Notes under the pieces: generated by a model
Databases searched by the model: none
Seen by the model: the letters and a program-made list of their open reading frames with translations, nothing else
What the model was told of the DNA's origin: nothing
Part shown: positions 34,001-42,400 of the stretch, piece by piece
How positions within the stretch are numbered: position 1 is the first letter of the stretch
Layout of the letters: each line of letters opens with the position of its first letter
DNA from: Lachnospiraceae bacterium
GTDB lineage: Bacteria > Bacillota > Clostridia > Lachnospirales > Lachnospiraceae
Length of the DNA: 64,000 nt
NCBI GenBank assembly: GCA_003979345.1
Contig: RYVZ01000007.1
Coordinates: forward strand, 1 to 64,000
Direction of reading: 5' to 3'
Program-made: the position numbers and the translations under genes

Positions 34001-34501
34001 GGAATGCTCTATTATCATCTGGATGATCCGTTTACGGAGCAGGACGGAACGCTGTCAAAGGAGCAGATCGATGCGGCACTGAAAAAAGAACTGCACATGC
34101 GCGGCATCGTCAATTCGGACGAGCAGGTGATCGGCAGACTTGACACGTCGATCGCTTCGGGCGGACGCTCCGATGTGATTCCGGCGCAGATTAAAACAGA
34201 CGGGACGACTGCTGCATCTTCCCGCGCTTACAGCGAAGATGTATTGCGGGAAATATCGAATTATGTAAACTTAAAGATCAGACGGCTTTCCACGGAGATC
34301 CTTGCGGGCGGCATCGCCAGAAATCCGTATGAATATAAGGAGCAGAGTGCCTGTACATATTGTCGTTACAGTGAAGTATGCGGATTTGACGAGCGGCTGC
34401 CGGGATGCGAAAAGCGCAGTATCATGGCGCTTGACGAGGAGGAGCTGTTAAAAAGAATGCGGGAGGAGACGGGACCGGATCAGCCGGCGGAAAGCCGCTG
34501 A
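31052..34501 (+). CDS. addB: AddB subunit of the AddAB helicase-nuclease
   Basis: About 1149 residues, normal for AddB. The N-terminal nucleotide-binding loop is GSGSGKSMRVY. The C-terminal nuclease domain has VDYKSGKKDF (the catalytic D-Y-K-S motif) and the iron-sulfur cluster cysteines: one in FAECEYQHFLEYG and the trio in CTYCRYSEVCGF, locking the nuclease domain. With AddA it resects double-strand breaks and loads RecA. AAGGAG is 6 bases before ATG 31052. In most Firmicutes addA follows immediately; here it lies 5 kb downstream behind unrelated genes. The end overlaps the convergent MATE gene by 22 bases. Confidence 0.95.
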   Translation: MGLKFYFGGSGSGKSMRVYQDVIAWALREPERRFFIIVPDQFTMQTQKDIVTLHPDRGIMNIDVLSFGRLTHRILEEVGGEDIPVLDDTGKNLVLRKVAAECKDKLKVLGGSLNRTGYIHEVKSVISELMQYGIQPGQVGDMARDAGKRGLLSIKLNDVQILYEAFLAYIHEKFITTEESLDLLCKALPKSALIADSVVIFDGFTGFTPVQNRVLQELMRLCKQVCVTILIDSSENPFQTGAEQKLFYLSQKTVSSLCKLQEQEDVGREVDVYLKGTPVIRHRNSPFFSYLEQNLFRYGNKAFAEKQDSCGLYKLDTPQREVQFVCRKIKELVRTKGYAYRDIAVVTGDLGEYGDILAAELSGHEIPFFIDRTNGIILNPFVEGIRSALLVPLKNFSYESVFHYLRSGMTPLSMEDVDLLENYVRATGLRGRKKYGELFTRHTKETGGDGDRLTYLNEIRTQFLASLSVLLDPAETMGERVRQLYAFILQADMEEKLAGYEQRFAAEGRPEKAKEYAQIYRLVMELLEQMDGLLGGEKVGAQEFYEILDAGLSEIQVGAIPQNVDRIVCGDMERTRFQEMKALFFIGVNDGIIPKTGGGGGLISDMDREFLSAADWELSPTPRQKMYIQRLYLYMNLTKPTEYLIVTYTAMGSDGRSRRPSYLIDVLRHMFPAITISTVEPEEDAYEAESAADALRAFTPLLRDYAAGISQRDENTVHRVKGMYRMLVKNEKTRERMERLVLQAFYTYREAGLPRAAAQALYGAMLMNSVSRMERFAECEYQHFLEYGLHLVEREECGVTPQDMGTFCHEVLSRFSEGLTQRGLNWFTFTKEEGRVLLHEVTDACAAQFSGSVLYSSARNEYLLHTLRTMMERSIDTLQYQIKKGVFEPKSFELSFQTMEDLDSVSISLSDTERMRLSGRIDRLDTYEDDDHIYVKVVDYKSGKKDFDLVTVYYGLTLQLVLYLNVAMEKEKREHPEKVIVPAGMLYYHLDDPFTEQDGTLSKEQIDAALKKELHMRGIVNSDEQVIGRLDTSIASGGRSDVIPAQIKTDGTTAASSRAYSEDVLREISNYVNLKIRRLSTEILAGGIARNPYEYKEQSACTYCRYSEVCGFDERLPGCEKRSIMALDEEELLKRMREETGPDQPAESR

Positions 34502-35814
34502 TATTCCCTGCGATAGAAGAAAATGGAGAATCCCATCGCGATCACCCAGCCGACTGGCCACGCGCACCATATGCCGAACGAGCTGTTCATCAGATCGGAG
34601 AGCACGAATGCCAGCACGACGCGCAGGATCAGGTCAAGGAAGGTTGCCGTCATAAAACAGCGCATGGCGCTGATACCGCGGAGAATCCCGTCTGCGACCA
34701 GTTTGGCGGATACGACGAAATAAAAGGGAGAAAGCGTCCATAAGAACTGCCGGCCCGCTGTCATTGCGTTGAAGGAGCGATGTTCCATGAACAAAAGGAG
34801 TAAGTATCTGCCGAAAAACAGGTAAAGGATGCAGAACGGAATGCACAGACACCATACCATTTTGATGCCTGCCCGGAAGCATTCCCTGATGCGGTTGTAT
34901 TTTTTTGCACCGAGGTTTTGCGCCGAAAAATTGGAAATGCCGTTACCGATCGTCGTGAATGATGTAATGACCAGATTATTCAGTTTGACCGCTGCAGAGT
35001 ACCCTGCCATGACGGAAGGGCCGAATCCGTTGATCACGCTTTGGATCAGAATGTTTCCAACGGAAATGAAGCTTTGCTGCAGGATGCTCGGTACGGCGAT
35101 CACGATAATCTTTTTGAGGATGCCGCGGTCAAACAGGACGTTTGTTCCCTGCTGAGGAATTGCCCGCAGCCGTTTTCGCACCGTAAGGACGGCTAGAATG
35201 CAGCTGACGCCCTGACATAAAAACGTTGCCCATGCCACGCCGGAAACACCCATATGAAACGTTTTGACGAACAGGATATCCACGGCGATGTTCGCAGTGG
35301 AGGACACGGCGAGAAAATAGAAGGGTGTTTTGGAATCGCCGAGCGCGGAGAAGATGCCGGTCGAAATATTATAAAAGAATACAAACGGCAGTCCCCAGAT
35401 ATAGATGTCGAGATATAATTTCGAGTCCGCCAGCACTTCATCCGGTGTCCGGATCAGCCGGAGCAGCGGTCCGCATCCGCAGATGCCTGCCAACATCAGG
35501 ACACCGCAGATCATGCCGCTGAAAATGCAGGAAGTCGTGACGGCGGTTTTCAGGCGGCGGTATTCTTTTGCACCGAAGAAATGGGAAACGACAACGGAAC
35601 AGCCCATATTGCATCCGAATGCGAACGCGATAAAAATGAGAGTGATCTCATAGCTGTTTCCTACGGCAGCCAGCGCATGTTCGCCGATCATTTTTCCGGC
35701 GACGAGGCTGTCCGCGATGTTATAGAGCTGTTGGAAAACGATACTGCCGAAAAGAGGAAGGCAGAACTTCCATAATACTGATTCGGGCTTTCCGACGGTT
35801 AAATCCTGATTCAT
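34480..35814 (-). CDS. MATE family efflux transporter
   Basis: About 444 residues with twelve hydrophobic segments in two repeated halves; the start MNQDLTVGKPESVLWKFCLPL, then FQQLYNIADSLVAGKMIGEHAL, is typical of DinF/NorM-like MATE proteins of Clostridia. It should export drugs or metabolites in exchange for Na+ or H+. ATG 35814 has AAAGGA 8 bases upstream; the frame extends 12 residues further without a site. It is divergent from the LysR gene, which may control it, and overlaps the end of addB. Confidence 0.93.
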   Translation of the reverse strand: MNQDLTVGKPESVLWKFCLPLFGSIVFQQLYNIADSLVAGKMIGEHALAAVGNSYEITLIFIAFAFGCNMGCSVVVSHFFGAKEYRRLKTAVTTSCIFSGMICGVLMLAGICGCGPLLRLIRTPDEVLADSKLYLDIYIWGLPFVFFYNISTGIFSALGDSKTPFYFLAVSSTANIAVDILFVKTFHMGVSGVAWATFLCQGVSCILAVLTVRKRLRAIPQQGTNVLFDRGILKKIIVIAVPSILQQSFISVGNILIQSVINGFGPSVMAGYSAAVKLNNLVITSFTTIGNGISNFSAQNLGAKKYNRIRECFRAGIKMVWCLCIPFCILYLFFGRYLLLLFMEHRSFNAMTAGRQFLWTLSPFYFVVSAKLVADGILRGISAMRCFMTATFLDLILRVVLAFVLSDLMNSSFGIWCAWPVGWVIAMGFSIFFYRREYQRLSAG

Positions 35815-35923
35815 GTGATCAAATCCTTTCCTGTCATATTTACGTATCATTCAAAATGGATTATAATAGCGTTGCTGCAATATGAAAAATATATAAAACA
35901 TATGAGAGAAATATAAAAAATAT
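35815..35923 (+). promoter_or_regulatory. Divergent MATE/LysR promoter region
   Basis: This 109-base AT-rich region must hold both promoters. TTATAAT near 35862-35868 could serve the rightward gene. LysR-type operators (T-N11-A) are too short to assign with certainty, although several candidates exist near 35862-35885. Confidence 0.5.
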
Positions 35924-36829
35924 ATGGATATCAACTTTGAATACTACAAGGTTTTCTATTATGTTGCAAAATATGAGAACATTACAAAAGCCGCGGTTGC
36001 GATCGGGAGCAGCCAGCCGAATGTGACCCGCATCATGAAGCTTTTGGAATCGCAGCTTGGCTGCAGCCTGTTTATGCGAGGTGCCAGGGGAATTAGTCTG
36101 ACGCAGCGGGGAGAACTTCTTTATTCCCATGTGGAAACGGCGTACCGGCATCTGCTTCAGGCGCAGGAAGAGATCGGAAGGCAGGGTTCGCCTGCCTGCG
36201 GAACGGTGGAGATCGGGGCGACGGAGGCTGCGCTGCATTTGTTTCTGCTGGAAGCGCTGTATGCGTTTCGGGCGGCGTATCCTGAAATAAAAATAAAGAT
36301 CCACAATCATTCCACGCTGGAGACCATGAAGCTGCTGGTCAGCGGAAAGCTGGATTTTGCGGTCGTTACCACACCGTTTGAGCGGACGTCGCAAGTTTCA
36401 TGCATCAAGATTGTGGATTTTGAAGAAATATTGGTGGGCGGGACCCAGTACGCCGATCTGAGCAGGCGTGTACTGGAACTGCGGGAGATCAGACAATATT
36501 CATGGATCGGCCTCGGAAAGGGGAGCGCGACGTATCTTCTTTATAAAGATTTTTTTATCAGGCACGGTGTGGATTTCGAGCCGGATATGGAAGTCGCGAC
36601 ATCCGATCTGCTGCTGCCGCTGATCGAAAATAATTTCGGGATCGGCTTTGTGCCGGAAAAACTGGCGTCCCCCCTGTTAAAAGAAAAGAAGCTTGTGCAG
36701 ATTCCGATTGTCTGTCCGCCTCCGGGACGCTCGATCCAAATGGTTTCGGACAGGGGACGGGCCAAAAGCTCCGCGGCGGATGCGCTTTATCAGTATCTGA
36801 AAAAGGAAAAAGCGGATGAGAAACGCTGA
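35924..36829 (+). CDS. LysR family transcriptional regulator
   Basis: This 301-residue regulator has the N-terminal winged helix (YYKVFYYVAKYENITKAAVA, then QPNVTRIMKLLESQLGCSLF and ARGISLTQRGELLY) and an effector-binding domain of the periplasmic-binding-protein type from about residue 90. It is transcribed away from the MATE gene, the usual arrangement for a LysR controlling its neighbour, and lies 57 bases upstream of an MFS gene on its own strand. The effector is unknown. The ribosome site is weak (GAGAGAA). Confidence 0.93.
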   Translation: MDINFEYYKVFYYVAKYENITKAAVAIGSSQPNVTRIMKLLESQLGCSLFMRGARGISLTQRGELLYSHVETAYRHLLQAQEEIGRQGSPACGTVEIGATEAALHLFLLEALYAFRAAYPEIKIKIHNHSTLETMKLLVSGKLDFAVVTTPFERTSQVSCIKIVDFEEILVGGTQYADLSRRVLELREIRQYSWIGLGKGSATYLLYKDFFIRHGVDFEPDMEVATSDLLLPLIENNFGIGFVPEKLASPLLKEKKLVQIPIVCPPPGRSIQMVSDRGRAKSSAADALYQYLKKEKADEKR

Positions 36830-36886
36830 AAGAAAAAGCGAAGAGAAAAAAGACGGTAAGAAATTGATTGGGAGGAACGGTATCAG

Positions 36887-38170
36887 ATGTATTCTTTTTT
36901 ATTGGTTATTATTTATCTTGCATTTATCAGCTTGGGACTTCCGGATTCCATTCTCGGTTCCGCGTGGCCGTCCATGGGCGCGGATCTTCGGGTGCCGATG
37001 TCTTATGCGGGTATTGTCAGCATGATCATTTCTGCCGGAACGGTCGTGTCGGGACTGCTGTCCGACCGTCTGACGAGAAAATTTGGAACGGGATTGGTGA
37101 CGGCGGTCAGCGTTCTTCTTACTGCTACGGCATTGTTTGGGTTTTCTGTGTCGGGCTCTTTTTGGATGTTGTGTGTTCTTGCGCTTCCCTACGGACTTGG
37201 CGCGGGCGCGATCGACGCGGCGCTCAATAATTATGTGGCGCTGCACTATGCATCCAGACATATGAGCTGGCTGCACTGTTTTTGGGGGATCGGGACGATG
37301 ATCAGCCCCTATATTATGGGCGCGTGCTTAACGCGCGGTCTCGGGTGGTACAGCGGTTATCGAATCGTGTCGTTTCTGCAGATCGGGCTGACGGTCATTT
37401 TGTTTTGCAGTCTTCCGCTCTGGAAAAAGAGAACGTATGCTGTGGAGGCGGATGCCGGAAATGCAAATGAGAGCGGGATCGAGGCGGATGCCGGAAATGC
37501 AAATGAGAGCGGGATCGGGGCGGAAGCCGGAAATGCAGACGGAGACAGAATGAGGACCGGAAATGCGGACGACTGCGGCAGGGCGCTTACGCTTCGGGAG
37601 GCAGTACGGATCCGCGGCGTCAAGCTGGTTCTGATTGTCTTTTTCGGTTATTGCGCAATGGAAACGACGGCAGGGCTGTGGGCGAGCAGTTATCTTGTGA
37701 CATGGCGTCATATCCGCCCGGAAACGGCGGCAAGGTTTGCCTCGCTGTTCTACATTGGCATCACGTTCGGCAGATTTGTCAGCGGTTTTTTTGCCGACCG
37801 GCTGGGGGACAGGCGGCTGATCCGCATAGGGATCGGCGTGGTGACGGCAGGGATCGCGATGGTGGCGCTGCCGCTTCAGACAGATGCAATGGCGCTTGCG
37901 GGGCTTGTGGTCATCGGGCTTGGCTGTGCGCCGGTGTATCCGGCGGTCATTCATGCGACGCCCGCCAATTTCGGAAAAGAGAATTCGCAGGCGATCATAG
38001 GTATTCAGATGGCAAGCGCCTATGTCGGCACGACGTTTATGCCGCCGGTGTTCGGACTGATCGCGCAGCATGTCAGCATTGCGTTTTATCCGGCGTTTCT
38101 GCTTTCGTTTGTAATTCTTATGCTTGTGATGTCGGAGCGTATGAACCGAAAGCTGGATAACGCGGCGTAA
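36887..38170 (+). CDS. MFS transporter with tandem-repeat central loop
   Basis: This 427-residue major facilitator has about twelve helices. The first half starts MYSFLLVIIYLAFISLGLPDSILG, a form common among Clostridia sugar or fucose-permease-like MFS proteins, and has GLLSDRLTRKFG as the loop 2-3 motif; the second half has GFFADRLGDRR. The cytoplasmic loop between helices 6 and 7 (residues about 186-225) carries perfect 12-residue repeats, EADAGNANESGI twice, then a diverged copy. This loop is normally short, so it is an expansion. Substrate unknown. GGAGGAA precedes the ATG; it is cotranscribed with the GNAT gene 16 bases on. Confidence 0.9.
   Translation: MYSFLLVIIYLAFISLGLPDSILGSAWPSMGADLRVPMSYAGIVSMIISAGTVVSGLLSDRLTRKFGTGLVTAVSVLLTATALFGFSVSGSFWMLCVLALPYGLGAGAIDAALNNYVALHYASRHMSWLHCFWGIGTMISPYIMGACLTRGLGWYSGYRIVSFLQIGLTVILFCSLPLWKKRTYAVEADAGNANESGIEADAGNANESGIGAEAGNADGDRMRTGNADDCGRALTLREAVRIRGVKLVLIVFFGYCAMETTAGLWASSYLVTWRHIRPETAARFASLFYIGITFGRFVSGFFADRLGDRRLIRIGIGVVTAGIAMVALPLQTDAMALAGLVVIGLGCAPVYPAVIHATPANFGKENSQAIIGIQMASAYVGTTFMPPVFGLIAQHVSIAFYPAFLLSFVILMLVMSERMNRKLDNAA
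37445..37545 (+). repeat. 36-bp tandem repeat in the MFS central loop
   Basis: Units 37445-37480 and 37481-37516 are identical over 36 bases; a third, partial and diverged copy follows. In frame, so it changes loop length without breaking the protein. Confidence 0.92.
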
Positions 38171-38186
38171 AGCAGAGGGAAGTGTT

Positions 38187-38690
38187 ATGAAATTTGTGAG
38201 AACAGACGGTAAGAATCCGGACTTTATAGAAAACTGCAGGCTTTTGGATATGGATTTGGACAGGCGCGTCGGAAAAAAGATCAAGAGGGAGAAGTACAGG
38301 CAATATAACCAGCTGGATGAAATTTATGAGGCGATTGTTGTTTATGACTGCCAGCCTGTTGACAGTCAACAGGTTGACCGCCGGCAGACCGGCGTTTGCA
38401 AGGCGGTAGGCGGCGGTGCGCTCAGACGATATGACGATAAAAATATCGAGTTAAAGCGGGTGTTTGTGCATCCGGACTATCAGGGACAGGGGGTCGGAAG
38501 CAGACTCGTTTCTCTTTTGATCGAATGGGCCGCGGAGCTTGGATATCAGAGAATCATTTTGGAAACCGGAGAATTACTGGCGGAATCCTGCGCCGTATAC
38601 AAAAAACTGGGGTTTGAAGTGATCCCGAATTACGGTCCTTATGTCAATATGCCGGAATCCCTGTGTATGGCAAAGAAGCTTGGCGTTTGA
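38187..38690 (+). CDS. GNAT family N-acetyltransferase
   Basis: This 167-residue acetyltransferase has motif A VFVHPDYQGQGVGSRLVSLL and motif B CAVYKKLGFEVIPNYGPY, typical of the small-molecule GNAT enzymes. Between the first beta strands the family usually reads directly from an acidic tract to GGGALR; here about 18 extra residues (PVDSQQVDRRQTGVC) intervene, encoded by a palindromic DNA stretch. It follows the MFS gene by 16 bases with GAGGGAAG as ribosome site, so the two are probably one operon. Substrate unknown. Confidence 0.9.
   Translation: MKFVRTDGKNPDFIENCRLLDMDLDRRVGKKIKREKYRQYNQLDEIYEAIVVYDCQPVDSQQVDRRQTGVCKAVGGGALRRYDDKNIELKRVFVHPDYQGQGVGSRLVSLLIEWAAELGYQRIILETGELLAESCAVYKKLGFEVIPNYGPYVNMPESLCMAKKLGV
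38355..38373 (+). repeat. Perfect 19-base palindrome inside the GNAT gene
   Basis: CCTGTTGAC-A-GTCAACAGG. It lies in the extra segment of the protein, suggesting that the segment arose by a foldback or small palindromic insertion. A second small GCCGGC palindrome follows at about 38380. Confidence 0.85.
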
Positions 38691-38853
38691 AAAGCGGCGG
38701 CTGTGAAAGCAGATCATAGCTGATCCGACAGGAAAACCTTAGGGCAGTTACCATGTCCGGTGATCGCTTTGGGCGGAACAAAGCCGGTTTCGGAGAATGT
38801 GGCAGATATGCGGAAAACGATCAGTCAGATTTGGAGTGAGGGAGGAAATGATC

Positions 38854-39369
38854 ATGTTGTGTGATGACATCCGGTATTTAACGGAAAGAGCATTATGGGA
38901 GACGGAAAATTTAATGAAATGCATTCCGGATGATCTCTGGGATAAGCGCTATGACGATATTCCCATGTGGAAATATTGTTACCATATGCTGTATTCGATG
39001 GATCGCTGGTATATCAATCCCTGCGATCCTTCCTATCAAAATCCGGAATTTCATATGGATACATTGGCGGACTTAAATGTGATTCCGGGTGAGGAAAGAT
39101 TGGATAGGGACCGGCTGGAGCATTATTTTGACCGTATCCGGAAAAAAATACGGGAATATCTTGTAACGCTTACGGACGACGAGCTTGAAAAACAGCCGGA
39201 GGGCTGTGACATGAGCAGATTCCGCCTGATCTTGGGGCAGTTCAGACACTGGCACCGACACATGGGGGTCATATACGGATTTATCATAGAGGATATCGCA
39301 AAGTGGCCGTATGTACTGAACATGAACGGAAAATATCCCAAGGAGCCGATGCCGAATTACTTTTCATAG
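38854..39369 (+). CDS. DinB-like family protein
   Basis: About 171 residues, mostly helical. The pattern TERALWETENLMKCIPDDLW at the start, KYCYHMLYSMDRWY in the middle and FRHWHRHMGVIYGFI near the end places metal-ligand-like His residues as in DinB/YfiT four-helix proteins. Function in this family ranges from thiol transferases to unknown. GGGAGGAA supports ATG 38854 (8 bases); ATG 38848 in the same frame is too close. The 160-base gap before it holds nothing recognised except the short repeat after the GNAT stop. Confidence 0.78.
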   Translation: MLCDDIRYLTERALWETENLMKCIPDDLWDKRYDDIPMWKYCYHMLYSMDRWYINPCDPSYQNPEFHMDTLADLNVIPGEERLDRDRLEHYFDRIRKKIREYLVTLTDDELEKQPEGCDMSRFRLILGQFRHWHRHMGVIYGFIIEDIAKWPYVLNMNGKYPKEPMPNYFS

Positions 39370-39394
39370 AAGAAACATGATAGAGGAAACGATA

Positions 39395-39448
39395 AAAAGG
39401 CAATAAGCAGATAAAAGGCAATAAGCAGATAAAAGACAATAAGCAGAC
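39395..39448 (+). repeat. Three 18-bp tandem repeats just upstream of addA
   Basis: Units 39395-39412 and 39413-39430 are identical (AAAAGGCAATAAGCAGAT), the third differs at two positions. The array ends 20 bases before the addA start, so copy number would change leader length but not the coding frame. Confidence 0.92.
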
Positions 39449-39468
39449 AAAAAGAAACGGGGAAGCCG

Positions 39469-42400
39469 ATGCAGTATACAAAGGAGCAGCGGGACGCGAT
39501 CAAACTTCATAACAGGAACCTTCTCGTGGCGGCTGCTGCCGGTTCGGGCAAGACCGCGGTGCTCGCAGAGCGGATTCTTCACAGAATCACGGACGGAGAA
39601 AAGCCTGCGGATATCGACCGCCTGCTTGTCGTGACGTTTACGAAGGCGGCAGCGTCCGAGATGCGCGAGCGCATCGGAATCCTGCTGGAAAAACGATTAC
39701 GGGAGACGCCGGAAAACGAGCATCTTCAAAAACAGTCTGCCCTTCTGCACAATGCAAAGATCATGACGATCGACAGCTTCTGCCAGTCCGTGCTTCGCAA
39801 TCATTTTGAGCTTGCGGATTTAGACCCGGCGTTCCGCGTTGCAGATGAAAATGAGATCCGCCTGATCAGGGAAGATATTCTGGAGGAACTGCTCGAGGAG
39901 CGTTTCGCGGATGGCGGCGAGTCCTTTTTGATGTTTGCGGATGCCTATCAGGGAAAGGGAAAAGACGGCAGGATAGAAAACAGCATTTTGGATCTCTATA
40001 CGTATGCTTCCGGTTTCCCGTGGCCCGAAGATTACCTTGCGCTCTGCGTGTCAAATTATGAGGCGGGAACACCGGAGCAGTTGGAACAGGCGCCGTGGAT
40101 GCAGGAATTATTGAGCGAAATTCAGGAAAGACTTGGGGAACTTGCAAGTCATATTGAGGCGGCGAAGTCGATCTGCGGAGAGCCGGACGGACCGCTTGCC
40201 TATGAAAAGGCGCTTTTTTCGGACGCGGATGCGATCGCAGCACTCAGGAAAGAGACAACCTATGACGGTTACCATAAAGCATTAAGGGAAGTGAAAAAAG
40301 AAGCGCTCGCCCGCATCAAAAGCGGAAGCTGCGATGACGGCAAAAAGCAGCGTGTTATGAACATACGCAAAAAGGTATACGCAGAGTTGGATAAGCTGAC
40401 AACGCAGGATATTGTTTTGTCCGCATCTGAGTTATGTGAATTGCTTTTGGCATGCCGTCCCGCCGTGCAGACGTTGGTGGAGCTTGTAAGAGAATTTACG
40501 GTCAGGTTCCGCGCGAAAAAGCGGGAGCTTAATATTGTTGATTTTTCGGATTTAGAGCATGAAGCATTATATCTTTTTTTAGAAAAAAAAGAAGACGGCA
40601 CGCTTGTGCCGACGCAGACTGCGCTGGCATACCGTGAGGAATTTGAAGAAATTTTGATCGACGAATATCAGGACAGTAATATGGTGCAGGAATTGCTGCT
40701 TGGCAGCATTTCGAAGGAGAACGAAGGCAGTCCGAACCGCTTTATGGTGGGGGATGTCAAGCAGAGCATTTACCGGTTCCGGCTTGCCAGACCGGAGATA
40801 TTTTTGGAAAAGTATGCGCGCTATTCGCAGGAGGACAGCGCGTATCAGCGCATTGACCTGCATAAGAATTTCCGGAGCAGAAAAGAGGTGCTTTCCTGTG
40901 TGAATGAAATCTGCGGGCGGCTGATGCGGCGTGAGATCGGACATATCGTGTATGATGATGCGGCGGCGCTGTATCCGGGAGCACAGTTTCCGGAAGACGA
41001 TGCGGGGGGCGCGGGAACGGTGCAGGAGATGGAATCGGCAGAGAGCGTCGGCGCGAGGAGGACGGTGAAAGCGGCGGAGAGTGCCGGTACCGGGCGGGAG
41101 AATGTAACTGTGGAACATAACGATTACCGCGCGGAAATTTTGCTTTCAGATGCTTTGCCTGAATCCAAAAAGGAACAGCGCATGGAACAGGAGGCGCGCA
41201 TGACCGCGCTCCGTATCAGGGAGCTTGTGGGAAATACGATGGTGACGGAGCGGCGCGTCAATGAGCAGGGGGAGACGGAAAACGTTCTGCGTCCGGCGTC
41301 CTATCGGGATATTGTGATTCTTTTACGGACAAGCGGGGATTGGTTCGATTGTTACCGCAGGGTGCTGGAGCGTGAGGGCATTCCGGTTTATGTTGCGACA
41401 AGGACCGGATATTTTGCGGCTTCCGAGATTCAGACTATTTTTCATTATCTGAAAATATTGGATAATCCCAGACAGGACATTCCGATGTACGGCGTGCTGC
41501 TGTCCTCTTTCGGCGGTTTTACGGAGGAGGACGTTGCTCAGCTTCGTATAAAGGGGGACAAAGATTGTCTGTATGAGAGCTTGAAGCGGGCAGCAGGGGA
41601 AGAAGCGGGCAAGGAGACGAAGGAAGTCAGGTCGGAGGAAGGCAGAGAAGCGAAGGAAGCCGAAGCGGAAGAAGGCGGAGAAGCGAGGGAAGCCGGAGCA
41701 GAAGGAGACAGAGAAGCGAGGGAAGCCGGAGCGGAAGACAGCAAAGAAGCGGGGGAAGCCGGGTCAGAAGAAGATGGAGAAATGAAGAAAGCCGGAACAG
41801 AAGAAAAAAACAGAAGTACGGCGGATATGCTGAAGTGCAAGGCGGCGGCATTTTTAGCGCAGTATGAGGATTTTCGTGACCGTATGCTGTTTACGCCGAT
41901 TCATGAATTACTCCGTATGCTGATCAGGGATACGGGATATGACCTGATGATGGAGGCGCTTCCGGGCGGGGCAAAGCGCCGGGCGAATCTGGATGCATTG
42001 ATCGAAAAGGCATCCGCCTATGAGCAGACGAGCTTTCACGGGCTGTTTCATTTTATACGGTATATTGAAAGCCTGAGGAAATATGAGGTCGATTACGGGG
42101 AGGCGGATATTGCGGACGAGCGAGCCGATTTAGTGCGGATCATGACAATCCATGCGAGCAAGGGACTGGAATTTCCAATCTGCTTCGTGGGCGGACTCGG
42201 CAAGCAGTTTAATGCGCAGGATGAAAAAAAAGCCATTGTGCAGGATGCGGAGCTTGGCGTGGGCATAGATTATGTAAACCCAATAGAAAGGACAAAAACG
42301 CGTTGCCTCTTAAAAGCCGTGATGAACCGGAAAGAGAAAAAGGAACGGCTCGGTGAGGAGCTGCGCGTATTGTATGTGGCATTGACACGTGCAAAAGAAA

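Noticed and set aside
37328..38284. Minus-strand frame of 318 codons opposite the MFS gene
   Set aside because: Antisense shadow; Arg/His-rich composition and repeats mirrored from the MFS loop.
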